Origin: Angiostrongylus vasorum
Lineage: Eukaryota > Nematoda > Chromadorea > Rhabditida > Metastrongylidae
DNA: 64,000 nucleotides
Assembly: GCA_018806985.1 (NCBI GenBank)
Contig: JADANN010000434.1
Location: 2,006,977-2,070,976 of the forward strand
Reading direction: 5' to 3'
The translations under genes and the position numbers were made by a program. Positions within the stretch are counted from its first letter, which is position 1, and each line of letters begins with the position of its first letter. Shown piece by piece: positions 1-11,789 of the stretch. The notes beneath the pieces were generated by a model. The model was not told where the DNA came from. It did not search any database and worked only from the letters and a program-made list of their open reading frames with translations.

Positions 1-438
1 TCTTTGGTTTTCGACCACAGAGGGCAAATCCGTTGGAGGGTTCTGTTTTTTCGACGCCTAGCACGTCCTCTTCATGTCGTTCCCACTTTTCCTCCACACC
101 ATGTTGTATATCACCACAACGGGACGAAGATCCTTTAGTTTGATTATCAAAACTATTCTTATCGCCCTGGAGCTTGTTTCATTTCATCTCGTTCACTGTT
201 TTCTTTTTTCATCGTCTAAGCTTTTTCGTCACCAATGAGACTTGTGTGTGGCTTTGGAATACACAGGAGTGACGCTTTTTTCAAGGTTCTCCAACAAATG
301 TCGCACAGAAGAATCAATGTTAATGACGATCCATATGATGTTTTTGTCTGTTTTTAATCTTGTAGGAGTTCGCCGATGGACCATGGAGACTCGGTTGTGC
401 GTCGATGACATTTTTGCCTAATCGCTACGATTATTCAG

Positions 439-514
439 GTTACGGTATTGAAACACCGCATAGCTCGTCAAGTGACAATAACGATGAAATGATGATCGTT
501 AGAGCACATGAAAG
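439..514 (+). CDS. Candidate upstream exon of the TRPM gene (exon 1)
   Basis: Open segment between a good acceptor (TTATTCAG) and donor (AAAG|GTATAG). It encodes a polar, serine-rich stretch with YGIETPHSSSSDNNDE followed by an acidic/methionine run and RAHER. It begins with two bases of a split codon and ends with AG, which would join the first G of the candidate exon at 31970 to make Arg in frame. I do not recognise the protein sequence itself. Variable polar N-termini are usual in TRPM proteins. If correct, the intron to the next exon is about 31 kb and contains most repeats of the left half of the window. The phase match alone has about a one-in-three chance. Confidence 0.35.
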
Positions 515-1084
515 GTATAGTGGTTTATTCACTAGCATTCGGTTTCGAAATGATAAAATGAGACCAGGATTAGGGCGAATGACAAAAAATTTTGGGGCAT
601 TATTCCAATATAGAGATTTCTTCAGTGATTTGTAGGAAGTGGGAAGCAATCATAGGTTTTTTTTTATGGAAAATGAGAGCAACATTTACATCAGCGAAGC
701 CTAGTCTAATTTGGTTTCTCATCTTAAGCCGGAATCTGTCCATCATCTAGGATTCCAGCTAAATTTCCTCGGATTCCCAGAAGGAAACCCTGATCTTGAC
801 GAATTAACATTGTCTGTTTCGTGTAGGTCGCTGCTGTTATCGATTGCTGCTATAAATCAGTTTGTCAAATCGCATAAGGTGATAGTAAATGAGAAATGCT
901 ATTTACTCGTTGAACAATTCAGAATCCGGTTCGAGATGTTTTCATTCTCGTTTTCCGACCTCCCTTCATAATTCTTATAAAATATCGATTAATCAGTGTC
1001 TCATACACTTTTTATGATTATCGCTTTACAGGTATGAATGATATGCATATTTTTTTTACTTCGCTTTATTTCATTTTATTTTGA
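515..1084. other. Non-repetitive stretch, nothing recognised
   Basis: AT-rich. An 86-codon open frame at 711-971 has no recognisable motif or splice-site support. If exon 439-514 is real this is intron. Confidence 0.5.
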
Positions 1085-1440
1085 GCCATCTTCACGCCTA
1101 CTGTATGGATCCCAGCACTTCTCACATTCAATTCGTTTCCTCGCGTCCATCATCTACTAAGATTTTCCAACTTTTACGTGTGGCTTTGGTCACTGCTTGA
1201 CGATTTTCGTTTCATCTTGAATGTCGTGAAATGCTGGTCGAGCAATTCTCCTGGAATTCTAAGATAAGCGGACTAGAGCTTTTTTCCCATTTGGATTGCA
1301 GAAAGTGGTTTTTTCCGAGAGAAGTCCTCTACCAATTTCCCGACCCCGGAGCGATGAGAGGCTTAGTTGGCCCGCAGCAGAATCGAACTAGCACCATGCT
1401 TGTGATGACGGACATCACTACAACTGTGCTATCCGCCCCC
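1085..1440 (-). repeat. SINE family D copy
   Basis: TATGGATCCCAGCACTTCTC, TGCTGGTCGAGCAATTCTCC, CAATTTCCCGACCCCGGAGC and the head AGCAGAATCGAACTAGCACC on the minus strand. Confidence 0.7.
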
Positions 1441-1934
1441 CTTGTTTTGCAGCTTATGCTATGTCTATTTCGGCATTTTTATATCCGTACATTCCATCCG
1501 ATGAGTACGATTCATTACAATGATTACATTTGAAATAACAGTTATTATTGTTGTTATTTTTTACCTATCAACCAAGTTATTGAAGAACCAAGGGTTTTTT
1601 GTAAATGGTAAAATGTAAATGATATCATCGAATGATTTGCAAAAAAGTATGGTGAGGAATTTCTACGCGGTAAAATATAATTTGAGGAAAAATTGACCTT
1701 TCTAGAGGTTATACTGGCCGCTTGAAGCGACGCATATGTTTGCATAAAATGCACACCGTCCATTATATGTTTGGAATGAAAACCACTATCAATATGAACG
1801 GTATTCTGTGCGCACCTTTGCATTTTTAAGCAGGCACGGCATGACATGAGTCATATGTGAGTCATACGCGGCCGAAAGTAATTGCTTCTCTTTCCGAACT
1901 GAAACAAGCACATAGTGAACATCGAGAATTTTAA

Positions 1935-2320
1935 TGAAACAGGTTAGCGCAGTGGTAAGCGATGTACTCTATCAGGAAGGTAGGTTTGAATCCCTGTCCA
2001 GGGGTCTGCTCCAATCCACGTAGGAACGCCTTAGCTTAGATGATATCTCCAAGACTGCAAGGAGAATCGATTTGACCAGCATTCTGTGACATTAATAAAA
2101 AAGATATACTGCTCAAGCAGCAGCCGAAGGAACACGTGAAATGCTCGAAGATCTTCGTGGGCGATGATGGATGCAAGGAAAACGAATCGAATGCAAGAAG
2201 TGCTGGGATCCGCACTGTAGATGTGATGACTGGCCATTTCAAACAAAATTTGAAAAAAAAAGAAAACGGCCGCAACGTTTCTTTGCGAACAATGCAGGTT
2301 TCCTTCGTATACAATTAATT
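1935..2320 (+). repeat. SINE family D copy
   Basis: tRNA-like head GTTAGCGCAGTGGTAAGCG and GGTTTGAATCCC (1944-2000), body with GAGAATCGATTTGACCAGCA, AGCAGCCGAAGGAACACGTG, AACGAATCGAATGCAAGAAG, TGCTGGGATCCGCACTGTAG. No protein is implied by the open frames here. Confidence 0.7.
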
Positions 2321-2513
2321 CTGTTTTCCCTTGGAGATCACGAAGTTTTTCACTCACTTTTTGTCGATGAGACTTGTTTCTAGAACGGCAAGGCTACTGA
2401 AGATCTTGGTCAGCAGCACTGCCGTCTAGACCTTTGCAAAATTCTCAAGTCCTCAAATACTCTAGTTGTCGAGAGAATTATCGACTACTATTGAAGAACA
2501 CACATCAAGTCCT

Positions 2514-2710
2514 GTATTATGCGAAATACAACCACAATGATGCTGAGATATTTGCAAAATTCCGGACCGCAGCTTTTTGCGGTGAAGAACGAACGCGCTA
2601 TTACCCTTTCCGGGGGTTAACGCGTTCACCGCCACACCATGCGAGTTCTTCGTTTCGCCTGTTTCTTAGCTAGTTTTATCGATCAGTGATATCAGCAATC
2701 ACCGGTCAAC
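2514..2710 (-). repeat. SINE family B copy
   Basis: TATGCGAAATACAACCACAA, TGCTGAGATATTTGCAAAAT and the head CGCGTTCACCGCCACACCAT on the minus strand, then CGTTTCGCCTGTTTCTTAG. Confidence 0.8.
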
Positions 2711-2719
2711 GGGATCTTG

Positions 2720-3785
2720 TATGCTAATGTTTAATGTGAAACGAGTTTTATTATGAGTTATTTCCAGTTTCCATTCATAATTTTTTTTCGAAGGTAAGCT
2801 TTTTGGACACCGCAAAAGATCTTCTTGTGTTCTCTTAGGTCTGGGAATTATTCGTACCTCGTCAACTTACTGGTCGCTTCATTTTCGTTGCTTTATGAAT
2901 ACCTACCAAGAATTCATCACTACCGTATTGGTTTTCTTTTTTTTCTTACTAATTTATTATTTCGGTCGAATTTATCGAGTGGGTCCCCACTGGTAGTCAG
3001 CGATGTCTGCAAGGGGTAATACTCCTCTCTGAGCTACGAGGTGAAAATCGACTCTTCGAACTCGTTCTAAGTCAGAGTGACCCTGTCGCTGTGATGAATC
3101 CTTACTTCTATATACGTTAGGCTACCTTGTTGTCGTGCCGCAAAGCAACTACACAACGCTGTTGGAAACAAAGAACACACCAAATAAGCTATCACCTGAA
3201 TTCATCTGTTTGCATAGACCACCACGTCACACTTTGCTTATTCAGTTCTACATCTCACTGATTGACGGTTTTGACCTTGAAAATTACGAAACCACTCAGA
3301 GAAGAATAGGTTTCAGTTGACGACTAACTGAAGAGGCAGTCAACTACCTGGTTCGCATCTTGATGATGAAAGACATGCAGACCGCGTAAAAGAAAATGCA
3401 CATAATGATTTTCAAATCAGTGCTTAAGAGATCTAAAGTAGCATGTGGAAGTGGTGAATTGAGTTGATAGATGGTGCATCGGTAACGATTGTGACAATGC
3501 ACGTAGTCGCCGGTCGCTGCTACTGCTAGCCCTGGGGGCGGGCGACAGTGGGCGATGACAGGCTACAGTACTACACCTGCGTTCGAATTGTAAATTAAAA
3601 TGATTAATAATTAAGTGTAATATTGCGCGACTTAGGAAGAAATTAAAGGATGCATTTATATAATTGATGGTGCAGCCTAATGGTAAGCATATAAATAGAT
3701 ATCTAACCAACTAACTGAGGGAGGAATTAGTGCTCATACTGGTGGGCGATTCCATGTTTCTGGTTTATTGCTACTAGTGATCTAA
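2720..3785. other. No gene recognised
   Basis: AT-rich sequence with short chance open frames on both strands; nothing repeats elsewhere in the window that I can see. Confidence 0.5.
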
Positions 3786-3789
3786 TATA

Positions 3790-4143
3790 GGTCCAACGGT
3801 TTACCGCCTCATCGTGGCTGGGAGGTGTTTCTGGGTGTCAGGCTACGATGTTGAGCGAGGGGATTCATCGACGTTTCCATCAGGAAGCCCAGCTAAGAGT
3901 AAACCAATACTAGGATCCACCACCGTACTGGTATCAAAGTTACCTGGTGGCAAATCTCCCCTCTGATGCACAAGGGCTGCGACTGCATGTGGTGGTGAAG
4001 ACCTGGAGCAGATTTTGGCCAGGCTGACCTCGGGATTCCAGGGAACCACTATGGTTTAACCAGGAAATCTCCGAAAAATGGAAATTATGCTGGGGCCCGC
4101 ACAACCATTGAGGACGGACCATTCAAGTATCAAGTATCAAGTG
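3790..4143 (+). repeat. Family C repeat copy
   Basis: About 370-base repeat of unknown class. It starts CAACGGTTTACCGCCTCATC, has TGGGTGTCAGGCTACGATGT, AAGCCCAGCTAAGAGTAAAC, ATGCTGGGGCCCGCACAACC, and ends in CAAGTATCAAGTATCAAGT. No open frame, no tRNA-like boxes seen. Confidence 0.82.
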
Positions 4144-4149
4144 TTTTCG

Positions 4150-4940
4150 TATGCAACAGGCTTATCAGATGTTCGCTTCAGACCTTGTTTACGATCTAAA
4201 CTCAAAAATTTGAAGTCGACAAGGCAATATGATTGTTTCTTTCCGGGAAAGCGCATCAAATCAACGGATTGATGAGAAGAAGTTTTCGCATTTTTGACTT
4301 TCGAAGTCCTTTAAGCTCGTTATGTTGCATCAGAATCAAGCCGCTGGAAGAAGCGGAATTCTGGCTCGTAATCCTTTGAGGCTTAACTACCTATGTATGA
4401 CGAATTGTCCATGTCCTGAAACAGGTATAGTCGCATGGCTACATACACTCTCCCGTGAAAAATAGTTGTCGGTGGTGATGAACAACGAATAACTTTAAAT
4501 GGCGTTCTCAGGGTCCGGTGCGAATCATTGGGAATCGCGATGAACTCGTTCGATCTTTTTTGTGAAGGGAAGCAATCCAAATATCTATTTAAATAGGTAG
4601 TTTCCATCGTACATGATGACTGCGACTCTAAAAGGCTCTTAGAATACATTACTACGTGATTCTCATAGTAATGCACAATATCAGCCAGAAAACACACACA
4701 GTAGATTGGATGGAATAACATGTGTATAAAGAAGACAGGATGTTAGAGATATACCCATCCAAGTAAAGGATGAAAAAATATAGTCAGAACGACTTCTGCA
4801 GTTCACGTCCTGCTTGGCTGACTTACTTCGTTATCTACTGTAAAACCGATTGAGGCCAATAAACATTATAGAGGTGCTGGTGATTCTGCTTGTGGTCGCG
4901 TAAGCGTTGTGAGTGTCAATCAGATATTCATCGTTAAAAA
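4150..4940. other. No gene recognised
   Basis: A 112-codon minus-strand open frame (4383-4721) lacks motifs and splice context. Confidence 0.45.
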
Positions 4941-5207
4941 AGGGATAAAATTCCTGATGTTGATCAATCCCCTGAGGGTACGACATGCATTCTGCTTCAT
5001 TAAGCATCGTTAGAGGTCATTGAATGGGGGCCTATACAATGACTCGCGCTGGCCTACTGATGTAGCGAGTCAGGGCTGTTATCCTCCCAAAAAACCTTGG
5101 TATCAATTTGCCGACTCCGGAGGGTTGGAAGGCTTGGTAAGCCTTAAGAGCTTTAATCGATCCCATTTGTTTTGCAGGGCGCCTCCGATCACGCGCTACA
5201 CGCGCCC
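4941..5207 (-). repeat. SINE family A copy
   Basis: Minus-strand copy running from AGGGATAAAA and TTGATCAATCC through GGTATCAATTTGCCGACTCC to the head CGCGCTACACGCGCCC. Moderately diverged. Confidence 0.8.
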
Positions 5208-5749
5208 TTTTTTACTTTTAGATTCAGCGTTATTCCTTACATTTCAGACAACCTGGTGATGAAATGAAATGCTTCAGCGGTTGTAATAGATGTCAGCATT
5301 GAAGCCTTGAATAACGACATATCCATTTCTTTTGTCTGAAGTTGTCATAGCCGACGGTGTTTCTCTCCGCCAAGTGTTATCATTTTTCTAAGAGCGATGA
5401 GCCAACTTTCTCATCGTGGTTTAAAACAGTTAGCTCTACTAGCTTTCTGTCTATTGATTTTTCCCTTTCTTTTTCAAGTATTCTATTCCAAATAATGACA
5501 AGGGCTAGAATTTCCGCCGTGGGCTTATTTGAATTGATTGATGTACCGCAACATTCGGACTTGGTTTCTTATGACCTCACCGTGGAGGTGTCAAATGTTC
5601 TTTTTCACTAGGTGGTAAAATTGAAAGTCAAAAAACTTTTCCCTAAATGAAATTCTTTTTTGGAGAGGTCGAAGATTTGGTAGATCTGAGTTGGATATGG
5701 CACCGCTTACTGGATCTCGTTGGGAATTTGTCGAAGTACTCAACTGCTC

Positions 5750-6012
5750 TGCGTGTAGCGCAGTGGTCGGAGGCGCACTGCAGCACACACACGTGGAATT
5801 AGTCCTCGTGTCCATAGCCCACCAAGCCTTCCATCCCTCCGGGATCGGCAAGTTGTTACCAGATTTGTCTGGGAGGATAGCAGCACTGGCTCGATACTTC
5901 AGTGAGCCACCATTGTAAAGGCCAGATATGCAATCAATCACCTCCAAACGATGCTTAGTGAAGTAGAGTGCATGGCGCGTCCATCAGGCATTGATCAGCG
6001 CCGACAGCTTCA
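5750..6012 (+). repeat. SINE family A copy
   Basis: Head GCGTGTAGCGCAGTGGTCGG, body with TTACCAGATTTGTCTGGGAG and CCAGATATGCAATCAATCAC, 3' end GATCAGCGCCGACAGCTT. Confidence 0.82.
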
Positions 6013-6654
6013 TCAGTTTTCCTCTACTGCTCCATTCTCTCGTGTCCCAATATAATGTAAAACACGTTCACGTAAAAATCTACTCAAGGCTCTATCTCTT
6101 TGAGTAGATAGAATTAGATTTGTCAAGTTGTAAGATCGTTGATAGATAACCATGCCAACTCGATATTTAACATGATCTTTTTAAACTCATTTTTGAGGTT
6201 TTGCTTTTATAATGCATTAGATGGAGCTGTACAGTTCACACAACATTAATAACTACCCCCGAAAAGGTCACATAACTGTGATGAGCGATACCACCTATAT
6301 CATTTATGGCACTGATAATGGTCAAAGAATTGGAGCAGAATTCAGTAAGGTTTCCATGCGCTTCTATCGCTCGCTCTAACAACACGATGAACATTATAGT
6401 GTTCATTGGACCCCGTTCATATATTCGTAGTACTTGTAGCTCGACGACATCCGCCTTGCGGAGTTGAATATACTCATGACTAATTTATTAGGGTCTCCCG
6501 GAGTTAACGTGGTGCTCAGTTTGTTGCAGGCAACGCAAGACTTATCCCATACCGCAAACTTTAGCCGAATAAATGTACAGGAACACGGTCCACGTATACA
6601 TAAACATGTCCATACATAAAGGTGAAAAGATAAAGCGTTTGGCGTTTCTCAATC
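6013..6654. other. No gene recognised
   Basis: No open frame of note and no repeat match. Confidence 0.5.
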
Positions 6655-6825
6655 CCTTAGGAACGCACCATGCATGTGATCCCGCTATGCACCATAGAAG
6701 TATAGAAGAATGCTGAGATATAAACAAAACTCGGCACCTCAGGTGGGCTTCGAACATGCAATTACCCTTTCTGAAAATTCGCGTGCTATCCACCACACCA
6801 ACCGAGCCCGTTGCATGGCCTTTCT
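6655..6825 (-). repeat. tRNA-derived SINE (family E)
   Basis: On the minus strand, CGGTTGGTGTGGTGGATAGC (A-box like) and GCATGTTCGAAGCCC (B-box like) spaced as in a tRNA, but the cloverleaf is not intact. Confidence 0.5.
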
Positions 6826-7054
6826 TTAAGCCAATTTTTTTGCTCTATTGGTGTATATGACATCGTACCCCTTCCGTAAAAACAAGAAAATGCAGTAAGT
6901 AGAAGTTAGAATAATGTGATTTTGGATGGAGCTTCATCTTAGTTGGGTTGAATGCCGACTTTTGCTCTCTAGATGATTCCCTTTGAGAGGTGATTGCCGA
7001 CAACACGGATAAAGTAAAAAACGTGTCTGAGAGAAAAGCAAAACGAACGCCTTG

Positions 7055-7320
7055 GTTGGTGTGGTGGGTAGCACATGAGCCCCGTTAAGGGTAATCTCGG
7101 ATTCGAACTGCATCTAAGGCTGGGAGGTTTGCTCATATCTTTGGAACAAATTTACTCAATCCGGTGGGATGGAGGGCCTGTCAAGGCTGTGGGTGGAATC
7201 GAGCCGAGAACAACATATGTAGTCGGAGAAACCTTTTAACACTGCCCTGTACTGTGAACTGAACTCTGAATCAATAAATGCATTCATAAATACAGATAGT
7301 AATGCGCAGCCAGGAAGACC
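7055..7320 (+). repeat. tRNA-derived SINE (family E)
   Basis: GGTTGGTGTGGTGGGTAGCA and GGATTCGAACTGC head, same layout as the copy at 6655 in the opposite orientation. Confidence 0.5.
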
Positions 7321-7599
7321 CTGCTTAGCACTGAAATAATGGAGCCCATCACCCGGAGACCTGTAGCGTTTTAAGGCAAGCGGCCGGACACTTTTGGTCG
7401 GTGTCTACCGCTATCCGTCATCTGGGAATGCCCCCTAATTGCTTTGAAGCCACCTCGCTTGAGTGTACTTCTACGACCACGATTGGGACTGGTTACTATA
7501 CACATTTAATGCCTTTTTTCTTACCTGAATTAGTTTCATGCTAACTCATAGGGTCACTGCGGCACCATTTCCAGGGAACTCCTGAGTGTAGAATTACTT

Positions 7600-7985
7600 G
7601 GATGCTTGGATGGCCCGTCCTCACTGGTTGTGCGGGCCCCAGCATGCTCTCCACTTTCTCGGAGTTTTACTAGTTTGGCCACTGTGGTTCCGTGGAGTCC
7701 CGAGGTCAGCCAGGCCAAAGTCTGACCCAGGTCGTCACCACCACAAGCACTCTCCGCCCTTGTGGATCAGAGGAAGATTTGCCACAATGCGACTAGTTCG
7801 ATGCCAGAACTGTGGTACACTCTGGTATTGGTTTACTCTTAGCTAGGCATCCTGATGGAAGCGCCGGACTTCTTCTCAGCTTGCGAGATCCTGCCAAGGG
7901 AATGGATTCTCTCGCTGTACATCGCAGTCCGACACCCAAGAACACCTCCTAGCCACGATGAGGCGGTAAACCGTTGGAGAAGTGT
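7600..7985 (-). repeat. Family C repeat copy
   Basis: Minus-strand copy from GATGGCCCGTCCTCACTGGT to GATGAGGCGGTAAACCGTTG. The GTATCAA tail is missing on the left. Confidence 0.82.
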
Positions 7986-8944
7986 AGAATTACATTCTGG
8001 AACAGTGAATTTATTCTCAGGCGCATCAATGCTGCGGAGAACTCCGATATTTTCGTTTTACAAGCATGCAAAGGTAAAAAAGGCTTGTGGCTGGAATTAA
8101 AACTTTCTTGATAGAGAGCTAGTCGCAAGATGACAAGTAACAATTCTTCCTATAGCCTGACGACTTCGTATGGTAACGATCAGTGTAGGACTTGAGATGG
8201 TCTCCTCTGCACTCCAAAAGGAAATACGTTTCCTAGGTAAATTCACATCATTGGAACGGAAAATGTGCTATGGCTTACGTGTGTTCATGTGAAGGTTCGT
8301 CGTTCAAGGGTCAAATGATCAGTGTTGTCTCCACTTGTAAGAATATCTGAATGTTCTGACGTCTGCACTATTTATGGCCATTCAGTTTTTCATTCATTCA
8401 TTTTTCTTATTCAAGCAGTTTAAGCGTTCTTATTTCGTGTTTTTCCCTCTAGTCATCGAAATGCAGTCTTCATCTATTTGGGCGGCTAGTTCTCCACTAT
8501 GATGATTAATGTGTCCTATCCTACTATGGTGACATTTGAAGATGAAAGGAACACCCGGGAATTGAAAAAAGAAGAATGCAATGCAAGTATTACTAAAAAC
8601 AAACATGTCCGGAGCTATTTTAATAAAAAATAAGGTGCTCAGTTTACTCGCCAGAGAGAAAAAAAGAGGAGGATGAAGGTTAAGAGCGAGAGGGAAAAAA
8701 GGAGGCAGGAAGAGAGAAATACGAGAGGTAGAAGCGATCGGGAACAAAAGGGAACTAATGTTTGAGATCAATGTTTTTTTGGCTTAAATGAATTTCTACC
8801 TGAAAATGAACTATCCTCTTATAAAACGAGCTATCCTGGATTGTACTTTTGAGCTAATTGTGGAAGGTACGAATGCAAAATCGGGATGAAAAAAAACCTA
8901 TTAAGGGAATTCGGCTAGTCCTAGAACTACAACGAAAATTCTCT
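7986..8944. other. No gene recognised
   Basis: Includes a purine-rich tract (8640-8720, AGAGGGAAAAAAGG type) that opens a low-complexity minus-strand frame; nothing else. Confidence 0.5.
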
Positions 8945-8995
8945 GTATTCTTGGTGAGCAAACATGAGGTTGTTAGTCTGTTCTTTATTTACGAA

Positions 8996-9036
8996 CAAGC
9001 TGACGTTTCCGTGGATTTTGCCTTCATCAGAGCTTG
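8996..9036 (-). ncRNA. Hammerhead-like motif in left Penelope arm
   Basis: On the minus strand: CAAGCT, CTGATGA, a stem II region, GGAAACGTC, AGCTTG. Stem I is a perfect 6-bp pair and both core boxes are intact. Stem II has mismatches (GGC against CACG), so this copy is probably weak or inactive. Confidence 0.5.
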
Positions 9037-9795
9037 AAAAGAAGATTGAAATCTACCCTGCCCAACACCTCCATAACAAAGCAGGGAAATTGCTAAACTA
9101 ACATTTCAATCATATTGAGTACATAGTAGTTTTCTCGCATACTTACCGCTTTCTACGAGTCTTTCACTGAATATGTCACGTGGAGACCAACGGCACAGAG
9201 TTCACATGGAAGCGTAATATGCCTCTCTCAAATTAAAGTATGTTTTAATACTGTGTTAGATCACGCATGATAACGAAGCATTCCTCCTTACGGTTCATTT
9301 TTGGGTTTTTGGGATTCATCCAGAATTCCTCAAAAGTCTTCCACGCTGAAGTTTTCGTGCACTCCTTCAAGTTTTCGCATTTGTTTTTCGTCGTTTCCAC
9401 ATCATCTGCAGAATGTCCGTCTCTATTTGTCACAAGATTGCGCGCACTTGGCTCTCCCTAAACTCCGGCGCGCAAAACTCTCGGAGCATTATGGATAAAT
9501 TCCAAGAATCGGGAAACGAGCTGCAGGGAGGAATGCCTCGATGTCACACATGATTTCACACAGTATTTGAGAGAGTGATATTTTAATGTGACAGAAGCAC
9601 ATTACGCCTCCATGTGAACTCTGTGCAGTTGGTCTCGGCATGAAATATTCAGTGTTGGACTCACAGAAAACGATAAGGCTGAGAAGAAACTATTCTATTT
9701 TCAATGCGAATAAAATCTTTCTTAGTGCTTTCTCTGTTTTGGTTATGAAGGTGTTGGGCTACATACATCGCAACCAACTTGACTCTTATCCTTTC

Positions 9796-9836
9796 CAAGC
9801 TCTAAAGAAGGCGAAATCCGTCGAAACGCCAGCTTG
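9796..9836 (+). ncRNA. Hammerhead-like motif in right Penelope arm, decayed
   Basis: CAAGCT/AGCTTG stem I and a GGCG/CGTC stem II (one G-T pair) are kept, with GAAAC. The first core box reads CTAAAGA instead of CTGATGA and the cleavage triplet reads GCC. Structure is preserved but the catalytic core is lost. Confidence 0.45.
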
Positions 9837-10317
9837 CTCATAAGTGATGAAGCTACAGCATTGTGTTTGCTCATCAAGAAAGCGGACAGTTGTTTGATTT
9901 TTTGCCATAATTAATAGAAAGTTGGTCTTTGGAATTATAACGAACACTTTCAGAACAATTCGTCCACAAGAAAAATCGATCAGAGTTTAAGGTTCAGGAG
10001 CACTGCATCGACTATCGCAAAGGGTTACTTAAGTCACTGGAGCCCAATAATATTACTAGTAACAAGACTGTAATAACCTCAATCCATTGCAAAATCATTA
10101 CGATTTAGTTCTGTTTTTCTAATTCAGTTTCCATTCCATGATTTCGTGCCAATATTGTTCGCGCTTCTATGGGAAAAAATCCAAAACAAATCGAATAGTA
10201 ATAACAATAGTGGTCTAATGAGCAGTCTTGAATCTTTTTCTTTGCAGCCTGGCTTCTATACTTGTAAAAAGGAGTACGAAATAACCAAACATTCAAAAAT
10301 TACTACAAAAAAAAGAA

Positions 10318-10511
10318 AGGATAATGCTCTCGTTGATCAATTCCTGAGGGATGAACCATGCATTCGACTTCATTAATCATCGTTAGAGGCGACTGAATGC
10401 AAATCTGGCCTTTACAATGACTCGCGGTGGCCTACCGATGTATCGAGCTAGTGGTGGTATCCTCCTAGAATACCAATTTGCCGACTCCGGAGGGAAGGAA
10501 GGCTTGGTGGG
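10318..10511 (-). repeat. SINE family A copy, head missing
   Basis: 3' half of the element on the minus strand (TTGATCAATTCCTGAGGG to CCGACTCCGGAGGGAAGGAA); stops before the tRNA-like head, so 5' truncated. Confidence 0.75.
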
Positions 10512-10649
10512 ACTTTTTATCTTTCTGTAGAGGCTATTCATAATAGCGGACCACGATTTTAAATTATTGATTGCTTGAAGGTTCCTTACATGTGCTCATG
10601 AGATATACTGTAACTCGTTGTACTTTCATAGAGCAAAGCGTTCTTTTAT

Positions 10650-11035
10650 TTTTTTTCCCTGCGTGACCTGACGCCACATTTTATGTGGACCTCAGCATTT
10701 CATCGACTCTACTGGTTTCGTCGCGTCCATCAACCAAAAAAGGCCTTCGGAATTATGAGTAGATTCGTCTGCTGACTGAAGAATTTGGTGTCAAGAAAGA
10801 CATGAATGTAGCTGGCCGAGTCGTTTTTCTATGGAGTCCTGTGATAGCCGTATTAGGGTGTTTCTAGATCCCTACTACAAGCACTCGCAGGCTTTTTTCT
10901 AATCATTGTAAACCAGCTGGTCCTTAAAGAGTCTTTCAGATATTTTACAATAGGATGAGAGGTCTGGTGCGTAGTCGAACCAATTTCTTGCGTATATTGG
11001 ACAGTATTTTTTGCCACTGAGCTACACTACTGAAC
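10650..11035 (-). repeat. SINE family D copy, decayed
   Basis: GTGGACCTCAGCATTTCATC and TTTCGTCGCGTCCATCAACC (body), then GGTGCGTAGTCGAACCAATT and CCACTGAGCTACACTACTG (head), all on the minus strand and diverged. Confidence 0.5.
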
Positions 11036-11274
11036 GCTTCCATTTTACGAGGTTTATTTTTTTCCGCCAGCCTATTACTTTCGCGGAATAACTATGCCTT
11101 ACGTTACACTCAGTTATCGTTTTTAAAATCGGTCACTTTACGTCACCAGAGGGATAAAGAGTGTTGAATTCTTAAAATTCGGAATCGGAAAAAGAAATCG
11201 GAAGAAGGGTAATGACAGAAAGTGTCGTAGAATTGAAGCTTCCTTTTCTAAGGTCTTAATAAGCGAGTAGCGAC

Positions 11275-11640
11275 GTGCCAGTGACGTCGTTCATTACGAG
11301 CGGGGCCAAACTAACTCACGTTCTGGTTCAATCCCGCTCGTGCCCACCAAACCCATCATCCTTACGCAACTTAGCATAAAACTTGTGTGTAAGTAACTCA
11401 CCTCCTCTAGTTCTCGTAGGAAATTCCTAACATTGGTATTCAAGAATTTGAGCAAGCACTAACATGACCAGTATTCAAGAACATCCATTTAAGATACGAA
11501 AATCCTCAAGCTGCAACGCTACCTGAATCTGAAGAGCTTTGTGGGTGACGGATACATGGAAATGAATTGAAATGAAGAAGTGCTGGAATCGGTACAGTAT
11601 ATGATGGCAAGGGGCATGCTAATAATAGAAAATAACCCTT
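11275..11640 (+). repeat. SINE family D copy
   Basis: Head with GTTCTGGTTCAATCCCGCTC; body AAAATCCTCAAGCTGCAACG, GTGGGTGACGGATACATGG, AGTGCTGGAATCGGTACAGT. Confidence 0.62.
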
Positions 11641-11789
11641 AATAAGCTTGCTGGCCCGTGACTACCAACGCGACAACTCGTGATTTTTTTCGAAAGGTTT
11701 TCTTTTGATAAAGCCTGCCTTTTATGAGTTCCAAGTGGAAAACAGTATTTCTTTTATAGACTTTATAGTTTGCAACGTTTTAATTTTAT

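Larger units (their letters stand above)
8945..9890. mobile_element. Palindromic Penelope-derived foldback element
   Basis: Two arms of roughly 470 bases in inverted orientation with no RT between. The left arm (8945-9420) is homologous to the left arm of the element at 61114: hammerhead-like motif, CAACACCTCCATAAC, AGTTCACATGGAAGCGTAAT, then the end of the GIY-YIG ORF. The right arm (9470-9890) repeats this backwards (CATTACGCCTCCATGTGAAC, TTATGAAGGTGTTGGGC, GAAGGCGAAATCCG). The minus strand of the left arm still encodes a 62-residue tail with NPKNPKMNRKEECF, equivalent to the C-terminus of the Penelope endonuclease. Probably a deleted, non-autonomous derivative made by joining two 3' halves. 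Confidence 0.75.

Noticed and set aside
1941..2012. Possible tRNA gene
   Set aside because: A- and B-box-like segments are present, but the sequence is joined to a repeated SINE body and acceptor-stem pairing is not convincing.
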